A DNA stretch of 64,000 nt from Rothia similimucilaginosa (GTDB lineage: Bacteria > Actinomycetota > Actinomycetes > Actinomycetales > Micrococcaceae): contig NZ_JAOVAM010000001.1 of NCBI RefSeq assembly GCF_029850875.1, forward strand, positions 364,400-428,399. Reading direction: 5' to 3'. Shown piece by piece: positions 47,049-56,900 of the stretch. The notes below the pieces were generated by a model. It ran no database searches. It saw only the letters and a list, made by a program, of their open reading frames with translations, and was not told the DNA's origin. Each line of letters begins with the position of its first letter. The stretch's first letter is position 1. A program made the translations under genes and the position numbers.

Positions 47049-47513
47049 ATGGACACTCATATTCCCGTACGGAGAATTACGAAGCCCGCCGAAGCCCGAA
47101 ATACCCGCCAGCGTCGCATCATCAAAGCGACCATGGAAGAGCTCGGTGATTTCATCTCAGCACAGGATCTGCACCTGATCCTCGCGAACCGCAAGGAACA
47201 GGTCTCTCTCGCAACCACCTACCGTGTACTGCAGTCGCTGGCTAACGCCGGCGAGATCGACTCGGTCAAGGGCATTGAAGGTGAGACCCTGTACCGCCAC
47301 TGCCAGGTGAAAGATCACCACCACCACCTGCTCTGCCGCCGATGCGGCACCGCCATTGAGCTGGAAGCACCCGCCCTCGAGGACTGGGCGCTGGCGATGG
47401 GCAAGCAATACGGCTTCTCGGAGCTGGAGCATGTGGTAGAAGTGACCGGCTACTGCCCGGACTGCACTTTAGCACGTCGCCAGGAAGAATCGCAGGGCGG
47501 CGCTGCACGCTAA
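47049..47513 (+). CDS. zur: Fur family regulator, probably zinc uptake regulator Zur
   Basis: Metal-sensing transcriptional repressor. ATG at 47049 follows GAAAGG and gives 154 residues. The N-terminal winged helix (RQRRIIKATMEEL... VSLATTYRVLQSL) is followed by the metal-binding part: DHHHHLLCRRCG (His cluster and the CxxC) and GYCPDC near the C-terminus. The two CxxC pairs form the structural zinc site of the family. The location next to znuABC, convergent with it, supports zinc rather than iron; this is inference. A start at 47016 lacks a ribosome site. Confidence 0.9.
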   Translation: MDTHIPVRRITKPAEARNTRQRRIIKATMEELGDFISAQDLHLILANRKEQVSLATTYRVLQSLANAGEIDSVKGIEGETLYRHCQVKDHHHHLLCRRCGTAIELEAPALEDWALAMGKQYGFSELEHVVEVTGYCPDCTLARRQEESQGGAAR

Positions 47514-47598
47514 TGTTGCAGGCTAAGCCGCAACCTCTAAGCCCCTCATTCTGAGGAGCTATCCCCATCCAGGGAAAACCTTCTCAACGAAGGAAACG

Positions 47599-47623
47599 GC
47601 GCCTTCAAAGATCTTTGACGCCG
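47599..47623 (+). terminator. Weak hairpin after zur
   Basis: GGCG...TCAAAG/CTTTGA...CGCC hairpin about 85 bp past the zur stop; no T-run. A C10 tract (47695-47704) lies farther on, in a low-complexity stretch. Confidence 0.4.
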
Positions 47624-47732
47624 CGACAGCACGACACACAGGGCATCTGTACAAGACAACACCACACATACTAAGCCCCCGCCGCACCGGGACACCCCCC
47701 CCCCTTCACCGCGGCACCCATGCACGACAATG

Positions 47733-47769
47733 AAAGAGCCCCACCTCATTCCTGAGGCGGGGCTCTTTC
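47733..47769. terminator. Terminator between znuB and zur
   Basis: AAAGAGCCCCACCTCA pairs with TGAGGCGGGGCTCTTT; it lies between the convergent zur and znuACB transcripts and can serve both. Confidence 0.85.
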
Positions 47770-47778
47770 TTATAGGTT

Positions 47779-48699
47779 CTATGCCTTCTCAGTCAGCTGA
47801 CGGCCCGACGCGCTATGGCGACGCTTCACGCCACCAATCACACGGCACACCACATAAATTAGGAAGGAAATACTGGTCACGTAGGGGCTAATGGGCAGGG
47901 AACCGGCAAGAGCCAGCAGAATACCCCCCACAATGGACGCCTCCGCAAACAGCACCGACAGGATCAGGGTGCGTACCGGAGAGGCAGTCACCTGCATCGC
48001 CGCAGCCGCCGGAGTAATCAGTAGCGCTAGCACCAGCAGCGAACCGACTACCTGCACCGACAGCGCCACAGCAATACCCAGAATCACCATGAACACCAGG
48101 GACAAAAAGCGCATCGGCACGCCCTTAGCGCGCGCGACCTCCGGGTCCAGGGAGGCGAAGCTCAGCGGACGCCACACCATCACCAGCAGGGAAATAATAA
48201 CCACCGCACCAATAATCATGGTGTGCAGCTGGTCAGCATCCACAGACACAATCTGACCGGTCAGCAGACCAAACTTATTGGCGCTACGACCCTGGTACAG
48301 GGAGAGGAAGAGAATACCCAAGCCCAAGCCGAACGGCATGAGTGCACCAATCACCGAGTTCGAGTTACTCGCCTTAGAGCCCAAAAAGGCAATCAGCAGA
48401 GCCGAGGCAATCGAACCAACCATGGAGCCGGTCACCACGTCATAGCCGAGCAACAGGGCAAGGGCGGCACCAGCGAAAGACATTTCAGAGATGCCGTGCA
48501 CCGCAAAGGCGTGGTCGCGCATCATCACGAAAATACCGACGAAACCGCCGATAAGGCCCAGAACAGCGCCAGCAAAAATAGAGTTCTGCAGCATCTGCAG
48601 CAGCTCACCGTAGCGGTCAAAGACGAAGATACGGGAGAGCAAATCATTCTGCGCGACGGCAACCGGAGCCAGAGCAGGGAGGAAAGCAAGAATGGTCAT
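47779..48699 (-). CDS. znuB: Zinc/manganese ABC transporter permease (ZnuB type)
   Basis: Membrane subunit of a metal-ion importer of the ABC-3 family; 306 residues with about eight hydrophobic helices, starting LQNSIFAGAVLGLIGGFVGIFVMMRDHAF and with the family marker ISEMSFAGAALALLLGYD. The start overlaps the znuC stop by 4 nt (ATGA). Last gene of the znuA-znuC-znuB operon; zur is convergent at its end. Confidence 0.94.
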   Translation of the reverse strand: MTILAFLPALAPVAVAQNDLLSRIFVFDRYGELLQMLQNSIFAGAVLGLIGGFVGIFVMMRDHAFAVHGISEMSFAGAALALLLGYDVVTGSMVGSIASALLIAFLGSKASNSNSVIGALMPFGLGLGILFLSLYQGRSANKFGLLTGQIVSVDADQLHTMIIGAVVIISLLVMVWRPLSFASLDPEVARAKGVPMRFLSLVFMVILGIAVALSVQVVGSLLVLALLITPAAAAMQVTASPVRTLILSVLFAEASIVGGILLALAGSLPISPYVTSISFLIYVVCRVIGGVKRRHSASGRQLTEKA

Positions 48700-49595
48700 C
48701 GAGTGGTTCCTCCCGGAAGGTGTAGGGTGCGCTGCGGTTCAGAAAGACCAGACTTCAGGTGAGAGCCATGAATGTTCTGGTCGGTGCCCACAAGATGGCA
48801 GTGGTCGCTGGCGTGAGTCTCACCCACCACCACATAGCGGCCGTTGGATTTGAGCACGCTCACCGGAGTTCCGTACAGGGAAGTGAGGGTCTCGCTGGTC
48901 ATAACCTCTTCCACCGAGCCGACCGTGAAACGGCCATTCGCCAAGTAGAGGACACGATCCACATGCTCAATGATGGGGTTAATCTCGTGGGTCACGAACA
49001 CTACCGCCACGCCGCGTTCACGATTGAAACGGTGAATCAGCTCAGCCACCGCGTACTGGTGGTTGAGGTCCAGGGAGAGGAGTGCCTCGTCAGCCAGCAG
49101 AATTTTCGGGTCGTTCGCGAGCGCCTGAGCAATACGCAGGCGCTGCTGCTCACCGCCGGAGAGAAGGCCCACCGGCACGTTCGCGTATTCGGTCGCGCCG
49201 ACGGCTTCGAGGAGCTCGTCCACCTTGGCGCGGTATTTTCGGCCGTGCAGGCGGATGCCCCAGCGGGGCCCGTCCACGCCAAGTCCCACCAGGTCGCGGG
49301 CGCGCATCGGGGTGGAGGTAGGGATGGACTTCTGTTGCGGTACGTAGCCGACTCCGGCGTTGCCCAGGCGTGCGGGCTTGCCGAGCACAGAGATTTCGCC
49401 GGCGTTGAGTCCGGTCAGACCGAGAACAACTTTGAGGAAGGTGGACTTACCGGAGCCGTTGGGTCCGAGCACGGCGAAGTATTCGCCTGCACCGATGTCG
49501 AGGGTTAGATCTTTCCAGAGGGTGCGGGCCCCGAAAGCGAGGTTACCCCCGCGAATAGAAATCGCGGGGGTGGCACCGTTATTATTACCAGTCAC
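48696..49595 (-). CDS. znuC: Zinc/manganese ABC transporter ATP-binding protein (ZnuC type)
   Basis: ATPase of the metal importer, 299 residues. Walker A GPNGSGKST near residue 40, signature LLSGGEQQRLRIAQAL, Walker B ILLADEAL. GTG start directly after the znuA stop; overlaps znuB at its end. The C-terminal 50 residues are His-containing (ETHASDHCHLVG) and not part of the standard fold, a plausible metal-binding tail. Confidence 0.94.
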   Translation of the reverse strand: MTGNNNGATPAISIRGGNLAFGARTLWKDLTLDIGAGEYFAVLGPNGSGKSTFLKVVLGLTGLNAGEISVLGKPARLGNAGVGYVPQQKSIPTSTPMRARDLVGLGVDGPRWGIRLHGRKYRAKVDELLEAVGATEYANVPVGLLSGGEQQRLRIAQALANDPKILLADEALLSLDLNHQYAVAELIHRFNRERGVAVVFVTHEINPIIEHVDRVLYLANGRFTVGSVEEVMTSETLTSLYGTPVSVLKSNGRYVVVGETHASDHCHLVGTDQNIHGSHLKSGLSEPQRTLHLPGGTTR

Positions 49596-50600
49596 TTAGG
49601 AGAGCGCCTTTTCGAGGTTGCTGACGTTGGTCTTCATCCATGCCAGGTAGTTGGTGTTCTCCGGCAGGGTTTCGGTGAAGGATACGTAGTTCACCGAGGC
49701 GTCCTTAGCTGCCTGTAGCACCTCATTGGTCTGGGAGGTAGAGGTCTGCTCGTTGTATGCGAGTAGATGGACCTTCTTCTCGGTGACCATGTCCTTGGTT
49801 TCCTTCAGGACGAGGGCGGGAACGTCGTTGCCGGCTTCGGCCGCCTCAACGAATTCGCTGGGGGTTGCGTTCTCTGCGCCGGTGGAGGAAATCAGATAGT
49901 CCGGCACAGGCTCGGTGGACAGGTACTTCTTACCCTCGCCGGCGATTGCCTTAGCTGCTGCATCCAGTGCGTCCAGTTCCTTGGCGAAAGTGGATGCGTT
50001 GGTGCGGAACACCTCAGCATGTGCGGAGTCGAGGCCTGCAAGCTCTTCAGCGATCTGCTGGGCGATCTTCTTCATGGTTTCGAAGTCGTACCAGAGGTGC
50101 TCGTTGAATTCGTGTGCGTGGGCGTGGTCGTCGCCGTCTTCGTGATGTTCACCGCCGCGGTGGTCCTCGACCAGGTGGGTGTATTCGGCGTCGGTGAGCT
50201 TACCGCTGATCTTGACCGCGTTCACAATCTTCTGGGAGGTGTTATCCTTGCCCGCGAGGTCTTCAAGGAACAGGTCGTAGCCTGCGCCGTTGATGACGAT
50301 TAGGGATGCGTCCTTTGCCTTAAGGCGGTCGGCGCTGGTGGCTTCATAGGAGTGGGGGTCGGTGCTGGTGGAGGCAATCAGCGCGGTCACCTCAATGTAT
50401 TCGCCGCCAATCTGCTTAGCGATATCTGCGTAGACGTCGGTGGAGGCGACAACCTTGACCTTGCCTTTGGAACCAGCCGAGGAGGATGAACTGGAGGAGG
50501 TGTTGTTCTCGGTTGCGCAGCCTGCCAGCAGCAGGGAGGATGCAGCGAGTGAGCCCATTGCGGTGAGGAAGTGCTTACGGGTAATCTTCGGGTACGACAT
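49596..50600 (-). CDS. znuA: Metal-binding lipoprotein of the ABC-type zinc transporter (ZnuA type)
   Basis: Cell-surface solute-binding lipoprotein of cluster A-I, 334 residues. Lipobox LLLAGC with Cys28. Conserved metal-site residues include the His in DPHSYEATSADRL and the NEHLWYDFETM segment; between them is a charged, His/Asp-rich loop (GGEHHEDGDDHAHAHEF), the mark of zinc-type binding proteins. The C-terminal half carries DASVNYVSFTETLPENTNYL. First gene of znuACB; the upstream region holds a 12-bp tandem repeat at 50676-50699. Confidence 0.93.
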   Translation of the reverse strand: MSYPKITRKHFLTAMGSLAASSLLLAGCATENNTSSSSSSSAGSKGKVKVVASTDVYADIAKQIGGEYIEVTALIASTSTDPHSYEATSADRLKAKDASLIVINGAGYDLFLEDLAGKDNTSQKIVNAVKISGKLTDAEYTHLVEDHRGGEHHEDGDDHAHAHEFNEHLWYDFETMKKIAQQIAEELAGLDSAHAEVFRTNASTFAKELDALDAAAKAIAGEGKKYLSTEPVPDYLISSTGAENATPSEFVEAAEAGNDVPALVLKETKDMVTEKKVHLLAYNEQTSTSQTNEVLQAAKDASVNYVSFTETLPENTNYLAWMKTNVSNLEKALS

Positions 50601-50848
50601 ATGGGCTCTCTTTCGCTTCGTTCTGTTCTGTAGGTTTCTTAACTACATCATGAGCACACCCGTATAAACAACTCTTTATTGGTCTCATTATTGGTCTCAT
50701 TGAGGTGATGTTGGGCGGCTCATTTCTCTGTCAGGAGCTTATGGAGCAGGGATATATAGCCAGGCCCATTCCGCTCCCCCAATGCCGCTTCATACCGCCC
50801 CCTGAGACTACCTCTTACGTACCACCATCAACCGTTTTTGGCAGTAAA
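50601..50848. other. Upstream region of znuA with 12-bp tandem repeat
   Basis: TTATTGGTCTCA is present twice in tandem (50676-50687, 50688-50699), about 75-100 bp before the znuA start. It does not match the usual actinobacterial Zur box, so its role is open. No gene is seen. Confidence 0.45.
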
Positions 50849-50895
50849 ACAGCCCACCCCGCGCTCTTCTTCACGAGAGTGCCGGGCGGGCTGTG
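50849..50895 (-). terminator. Terminator after the CNNM pair
   Basis: On the minus strand CACAGCCCGCCCGGC...GCGGGGTGGGCTGTTTTAC: paired arms of about 10 bp plus an inner stem, with a T-run, past the gene at 50940. Confidence 0.75.
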
Positions 50896-50939
50896 TGTTC
50901 AAGATTCCCCTGTTTTACTCGGGGTATCTCACGATGCGG

Positions 50940-52022
50940 TTATTGGGCTTTACGCGACTGCTGTCGGCGCACACGCTCACGCACCGCGTCCTGGGTGGTG
51001 TCGTTGATTTCGCCGACGAGCTCCTCCAGCACATCTTCGAGGAAGACCACGCCGAGGGTTACGCCATGCTCATCCATAACCTGCGCGATATGGGTTCGGC
51101 TACGCTGCATGGAGGCGAGCGCGTCATCAATATCGGTGGTCGGGGTGAGCGTGTCCAGGGAACGCAGCTTGTACCAGGGGAAGGGCTCATCGAACCGTTC
51201 GGAGGCGATGGCGAGGGCGTCCTTCACGTGCAGGTAGCCCATGTAAGTTCCGTCGCTGTCGGCAATGACGAAGCGGGAGTAGCCGCTGCGTGCCACGGCA
51301 CGTTCCAGCTCGGCTGGGGTACTGCCGAAGGGCAGGGTGACGAGTTTATCGCCGGGCACCATGATTTCGTAGACGTCCTTCTCGGTGAATTCGAGAGCGC
51401 TTTCAATCACGCCTGCGTCGTCTTCCACTGTGCCTTCCGCGGTTGAGGTTGCCACGATGGTCTGCAGCTCACCCAGGGTGAAGGTGGAGGCGACTTCGTC
51501 CTTCGCTTCGACCTTCATGAGCGCCAACAGCTTATTGGACAGATTGTTCAGCAGGGCAACCACGGGGGCGAAAATTTTGGAGACGGTCACCAGAGTCGGC
51601 ACGATCCAGAGAGCCACACCGCGGGCGGCGAGGGTCACGGCGGCGTTCTTGGGAACCATCTCGCCGAAAATCACGTGCAGGTAGGTGACCAGGATCAGGG
51701 TGATACCGAAGGCGAGCACATCCACGATTGTGTGGGGCAAGCCGACCAGGTGCAGGGGCACCTCCAGCATGTGGTGCAGCGCCGGTTCTGAAACGTTCAG
51801 GATCAGCAGGGAGCAGATGGTGATGCCCAGCTGGCAGGTGGCGAGCATGAGCGAGACATTTTCTAGCGCGTAGATGACGGTCTGCGCTCGTTTATTGCCT
51901 TCTTCGGCGAGCGGTTCGATTTGTGCTCGTCGGGTGGACATAATGGCGAATTCACCGGCGACGAAGAAGGCGTTTCCGGCGAGCAGGATGATGAGCAGTA
52001 CTATGGCTACCCAGTCGTTCAT
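50940..52022 (-). CDS. CNNM/CorC-type membrane protein with CBS domains (second of pair)
   Basis: 360 residues: the CNNM transmembrane domain (three or four helices, FFVAGEFAIMSTRRAQIEPLAEEGN, TLILVTYLHVIFGEMVPKNAA), then a CBS pair (EKDVYEIMVPGDKLVTLPF; the second near TDIDDALASMQRSRTHIAQVMDEHGVTLGVV). It lacks the C-terminal CorC_HlyC domain of its partner. Family members are linked to Mg2+ efflux or membrane function and are also annotated as hemolysin-like. Its ATG overlaps the stop of the gene upstream, so the two are translationally coupled. Confidence 0.9.
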   Translation of the reverse strand: MNDWVAIVLLIILLAGNAFFVAGEFAIMSTRRAQIEPLAEEGNKRAQTVIYALENVSLMLATCQLGITICSLLILNVSEPALHHMLEVPLHLVGLPHTIVDVLAFGITLILVTYLHVIFGEMVPKNAAVTLAARGVALWIVPTLVTVSKIFAPVVALLNNLSNKLLALMKVEAKDEVASTFTLGELQTIVATSTAEGTVEDDAGVIESALEFTEKDVYEIMVPGDKLVTLPFGSTPAELERAVARSGYSRFVIADSDGTYMGYLHVKDALAIASERFDEPFPWYKLRSLDTLTPTTDIDDALASMQRSRTHIAQVMDEHGVTLGVVFLEDVLEELVGEINDTTQDAVRERVRRQQSRKAQ

Positions 52023-53353
52023 GCGTTGCCTCCCTTTTCGGTCTGTTCCTGCGCACTAGGTGCGGGGGTGAATCGGATGCGGTCCACGCGGCGGCCTTCG
52101 AGGGTGTCCACGCGCAGGGTGCCGCCGGGCACGGGGACGCTGTCGCCTACTTCGGGGATGCGACCGAGCCGTTCCATCATAAAGCCGCCGACGGTTTCAT
52201 ATTCGGGGCTTTCCTCAACCTCGAGCCCGGGGATAAGGGTGTTGATTTCGTCGGGGCGGCGCAGACCGGAGAACACCCAGTCGCCGTTGCCGTAGCGTAG
52301 GGGGCGTTCGGTGCGGCCGCGGTCGTGTTCGTCGGAGACTTCGCCGACGATTTCTTCGACGAGGTCTTCAAGGGTTGCGATGCCCGCGGTTCCGCCGTAT
52401 TCGTCGAGGACCACGGCAAGCTGCAGGGCGCCCTGGCGCAGCCGGGTGAGCAGCGCGTCCAGGTGCAGGGTTTCGGGCACCTGCAGCACGTCTTCTGCGA
52501 GGGCGCCGGCTTCAAGGGTTTCGCGGACCTCCGGGGGCACACCGACTGCCTTCTTCACGTGCACGACGCCCACAATGTTGTCGTGGTCGCCCTTGTAAAG
52601 GGGGAATCGGGAGTGGCCGGTGGAGCGTGCCAGCTTGATGACTTCGGTAACGGGGGCGGTGTCTTCGAGCATGGCGACCTGCCCGCGCGAGGTCATCACT
52701 TCGGAGGCGGTCAGCTCGGAGAAGCGCAGGGTGCGGTCCACAAAACGTGCCGTGTCGGAGTCAAGGGTGCCTTCTTCCGCGGAGCGGCGCACCATGGAGG
52801 AGAGCTCTTCTGGGGTGCGTGCCGCGGAGAGTTCTTCTTTGGCTTCCATGCCGAAGCGTCCGAGGATCCAGTTGGCGGAGCCGTTCATGAGGCGCACGAG
52901 TGGGGACATGACCCGGGTGAATGCCAGCTGTGCGGGGGCAACTCGGCGTGCCACGGTGTAGGGGGCAGCAATGGCGAGGCCTTTGGGCAACAGCTCGCCA
53001 ATAATCATGGACAGCAGGGTTGCGACGAGCATTGCCAGCAGCAGGGTGAGCATATCGGTCACGCTGCTGGGCAACCCCATGCTGTTGATTACACCGGTGG
53101 TGAGCGCCTTGATGGCGGAATCGAGAGTGTAGCCGGTCAGCAGCGTGGTGATGGTGATGCCAATCTGGCAGCTGGACAGCTGAGTGGAGAGGGTTTTGAG
53201 GCAACGCAGGACAGCGTCTGCGGCTTTATCGCCGGAGTCTTTTGCCTGCTGCACGGTCGCAGTTTCGAGTGCCACGAGGGAGAACTCTACGGCGACAAAG
53301 AAGCCGGTACCCAGGATGAGGAGTAGACCGATGAGTAGGAGTATCAGATCCAC
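52019..53353 (-). CDS. CNNM/CorC-type membrane protein with CBS and CorC_HlyC domains (first of pair)
   Basis: 444 residues: N-terminal CNNM membrane domain ([40 protein letters not shown]), a CBS pair ([60 protein letters not shown]) and a C-terminal CorC_HlyC transporter-associated domain ([21 protein letters not shown]). Paralogue of the following gene, with which it probably forms a heteromeric complex. Function in Mg2+/metal homeostasis is known for the family, not shown here. Confidence 0.92.
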   Translation of the reverse strand: MDLILLLIGLLLILGTGFFVAVEFSLVALETATVQQAKDSGDKAADAVLRCLKTLSTQLSSCQIGITITTLLTGYTLDSAIKALTTGVINSMGLPSSVTDMLTLLLAMLVATLLSMIIGELLPKGLAIAAPYTVARRVAPAQLAFTRVMSPLVRLMNGSANWILGRFGMEAKEELSAARTPEELSSMVRRSAEEGTLDSDTARFVDRTLRFSELTASEVMTSRGQVAMLEDTAPVTEVIKLARSTGHSRFPLYKGDHDNIVGVVHVKKAVGVPPEVRETLEAGALAEDVLQVPETLHLDALLTRLRQGALQLAVVLDEYGGTAGIATLEDLVEEIVGEVSDEHDRGRTERPLRYGNGDWVFSGLRRPDEINTLIPGLEVEESPEYETVGGFMMERLGRIPEVGDSVPVPGGTLRVDTLEGRRVDRIRFTPAPSAQEQTEKGGNA

Positions 53354-53942
53354 GCAGTCACCGCCTCCGCGGGGTGATTTGCGCTGTGCTGGTTCTGGCG
53401 TAGAGATTCAACAGGCATCTTGTCCAGATGCTGAGCGCCCGAGGAGGGGCTATTTTCGGGTGCGCTGATGCCATAGGGCACAGCGTGTGCTGGCAGTATT
53501 CTGCATTGACTAGTAGTCAGAGTCTTACTCAAAGGGTCATCCATACCCCATATTTTAGCGAAGGTTTCGTCTCTTCCAGACGCCTTAGAGCGCCTGCTCA
53601 CAAGTGCAAGACTGAGATTGTTATGCATGCGGCTCATAGCAAATCAGCAAGAGTAAAAAATTGCATTGCGGATATAGCGCGATGAGCTGGAAAGTTCACC
53701 GTGCTTCTCTTTACACTTATACATAGGAGCATGAGTGTGCCGCCATGCAAGCGGATGAACCCCGACGTTCACGGCACGCTAGGCAGGTTGGTACGGTGCA
53801 CACCCGCACACACAACAGCCACCAAAGGCGATGCGCACATGCTCAGCGTGATGATTCGCCCCTCGAAGACGCGGGTCGTCTATGCCGGGCGAGCCCCGGA
53901 CGCGACGGATAAATTCACACTAATTGGAAGAGGCGTTATAAC
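53354..53942. other. Long intergenic region upstream of kgd
   Basis: 589 bp between the CNNM pair (leftward) and kgd (rightward). It contains a TTGACT/GACTAGTAGTC motif near 53507-53518 that could belong to a promoter. No gene is recognisable; open frames here have no ribosome site or protein-like composition. Confidence 0.4.
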
Positions 53943-56900
53943 GTGCCAAATCTGCCAGAACATCTGGTTCCTGAGGAATTTGCCGGTAACGAATGGTTCG
54001 TTGAAGAACAGTACGAGCGTTACCAGAAGGACAAGAACCTCGTGGACCATTCATGGTGGCCCATTTTTGAGACCATCGATAAGGCGCTGGGAGGCGCCGG
54101 TACCACTAGTGCAGCTCCTGCTGCGGCACCCGCTGTACCTGCTGCACCTGTAACACCTCCAGCTCCCGCGGCACCGAAGCCTGCGGCTGCGCCTGCTACC
54201 CCCACCCCTCCCGCTGCTACCAAGAAGGCTGAACCTGTGGAACCTGTTGAAGACAAGATTGTCCCCCTCCGCGGCCCTGCTAAGGCAGTCGTCACGACCA
54301 TGGAAGAGTCGCTGACTGTCCCCACCGCAACCACCGTTCGTGCGGTCCCCGCAAAGTTGCTCATTGAGAACCGCACTGCCATCAACAAGTACCTGGCAAG
54401 TACCCGTGGCGGCAAGGTCTCCTTCACTCACATCATCGGTTACGCAGTAATTCGCGCGGTAGCAGCGATGCCTTCGATGAACGTGACCTACGGTGTGGAT
54501 GAGAAGGGCAAGCCCGTTGCAATCCACAACGCACACGTGAACTTTGGTCTGGCTATTGACCTGCCCCGCCCCGATGGTTCCCGCAACCTGGTTGTTCCGA
54601 ACCTGAAGGGTGCTGAACAGCTGAGCTTCCGCGAGTTCTGGGATGCGTACAACGACATCGTTAAGCGTGGCCGTAATGGCGCGCTGACCATTGAGGACTT
54701 CCGCGGCACCACTGTTTCGCTGACCAACCCCGGTGGTATTGGTACCGTCCACTCGGTGCCCCGCCTCTCCAAGGGCCAGGCGGCCATCATTGGTGTGGGT
54801 GCTTTGGAGTACCCGGCTGAGTTCCGCGGCCTGTCCGAGAAGCTCATCACTCAGCAGGGCCTATCCAAGATCATCACCCTGACCAGCACCTACGACCACC
54901 GCGTCATTCAGGGTGCAGGTTCCGGTGAGTTCCTGAAGCTGGTTGAGCACTACCTACTCGGCGGCGACGACTTCTACGATGCAATCTTCCGCGACCTGAA
55001 GGTTCCTTTCGAGCCGGTTCGTTGGGCCCGCGACAACCACGTCGATGACGCTCAGGAAATTTCCAAGGTTGCACGTATTCAGCAGCTGATTCACGCTTAC
55101 CGTGTGCACGGCCACCTGACCGCAGCAACCAACCCCGTTGGTTACAAGATGCGTTCGCACCCGGACCTGAAGCTGGAGAACTACGGTCTGACCCTGTGGG
55201 ATCTGGACCGCGTCTACCCGACCGGTGGCTTTGGCGGTTCTGAGCGTCTGCCGCTGCGCACCATCCTGGAGCGCCTGCACGAGGCATACTCCGGTTCTCT
55301 GTCCGTTGAGTACATGTACTCTGAGGACCCCGAGGTTCGTGCATGGTTCCAGGAACGTCTGGAGCGCGGTGCCGCTAAGCCCACCCGTGAGGAGCAGTTG
55401 CGTGTTCTTTCCAAGCTGGTTGAGGCTGAGGCGTTTGAAAACTTCCTGCAGACCAAGTACCTGGGCCAGAAGCGTTTCTCCCTGGAGGGCGGCGAGTCCC
55501 TGATTCCGCTGCTGGACGCTGTTCTGGACAAGGCCGCTAACAACGACCTAAAGGGCGTTGCGATTGGTATGGCACACCGCGGTCGCCTGAACGTGCTGAC
55601 CAACATTGCCGGTAAGTCCTACGCTCAGATTTTCCGTGAGTTCTCCGGCACCGCAGCACCTTACGAGGGCGGCTCCGGTGACGTGAAGTACCACCTCGGT
55701 ACCGAGGGTGTCTTCACCTCCGATTCCGGTAAGCAGACCCAGGTGTACGTGGCTGCTAACCCCTCGCACCTTGAGGCTGCAAATACCGTACTCGAAGGCA
55801 TCGTCCGCGCTAAGCAGGACGTCTACCGCGAGCAGGGCATTGAAGGCCACCCGGTCCTGCCGATCCTGATTCACGGTGACGCAGCGTTCGCGGGCCAGGG
55901 CATCGTCATGGAGACCCTGCAGATGGCTGGTCTGAAGGCCTACACCACAGGCGGCACCCTGCACGTTGTGGTGAACAACCAGATTGGCTTCACTACCCTG
56001 CCGAACGATGGCCGCACCGCAACCCACGCCTCCGACATTGCGCGTATGACCAAGGCTCCGGTCTTCCACGTCAACGCTGATGATCCAGATGCTGTAGTTC
56101 GCGCCGCACGCCTGGCATTCGAGTACCGTGAGCGCTTCGGTTGCGACGTTGTCATTGACCTGATTTGCTACCGCCGCCGCGGTCACAACGAGGCTGACGA
56201 TCCGTCGATGACCCAGCCGAAGATGTACCAGGATATTGACGTCCTGCCCTCGACCCGCACCCTGTACGCACAGGATTTGGTCGGTCGTGGCGATGTCTCT
56301 CAGGAAGAGGCAGACGAAGTTCTGAACTCCTACCACTCGAAGCTGGACGCTATCTTCGTCGAGACTCAGTCTTCGGCACCGGCTCCTGCTGGCGCACATG
56401 TTTCCGGTCTGGAACTGCCCGCATCCCAGCAGAATACCGAGGTCGTTCACTCCGGTAAGACTGCAATCTCCCGCGACACTCTGCAGCACATCGCTGACGC
56501 GTTCGGTAAGGCTCCCGAGGGCTTCACCATCCACAAGAAGCTAAAGAAGCTCATGGACCAGCGCGTTGAGATGGGCCGTAGCGGCAACGTGAACTGGGGT
56601 ATGGGCGAACTGCTCGCCTTCGGTTCGCTGCTGATGGAGGGCACCGACGTTCGTATGAGCGGTCAGGATGTTCAGCGCGGTACCTTCGTTCAGCGTCACG
56701 CTGTTCTGCACGACCACATCACTGATGAGGAATGGTCGCCGCTGGAGCACCTCTCTGAGGATCAGGGCAAGTTCCGTATCTACAACTCTTTCCTCTCTGA
56801 GTACGGCGTTCTCGGCTTCGAGTACGGCTACTCGGTAGAGCGCCCCGACTCGCTCGTGGTGTGGGAGGCTCAGTTCGGTGACTTCGCAAACGGTGCTCAG

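Noticed and set aside
53701..54153. 150-codon open frame before and into kgd
   Set aside because: Runs out of frame into kgd with low-complexity Arg/Ser/Thr composition and no ribosome site.
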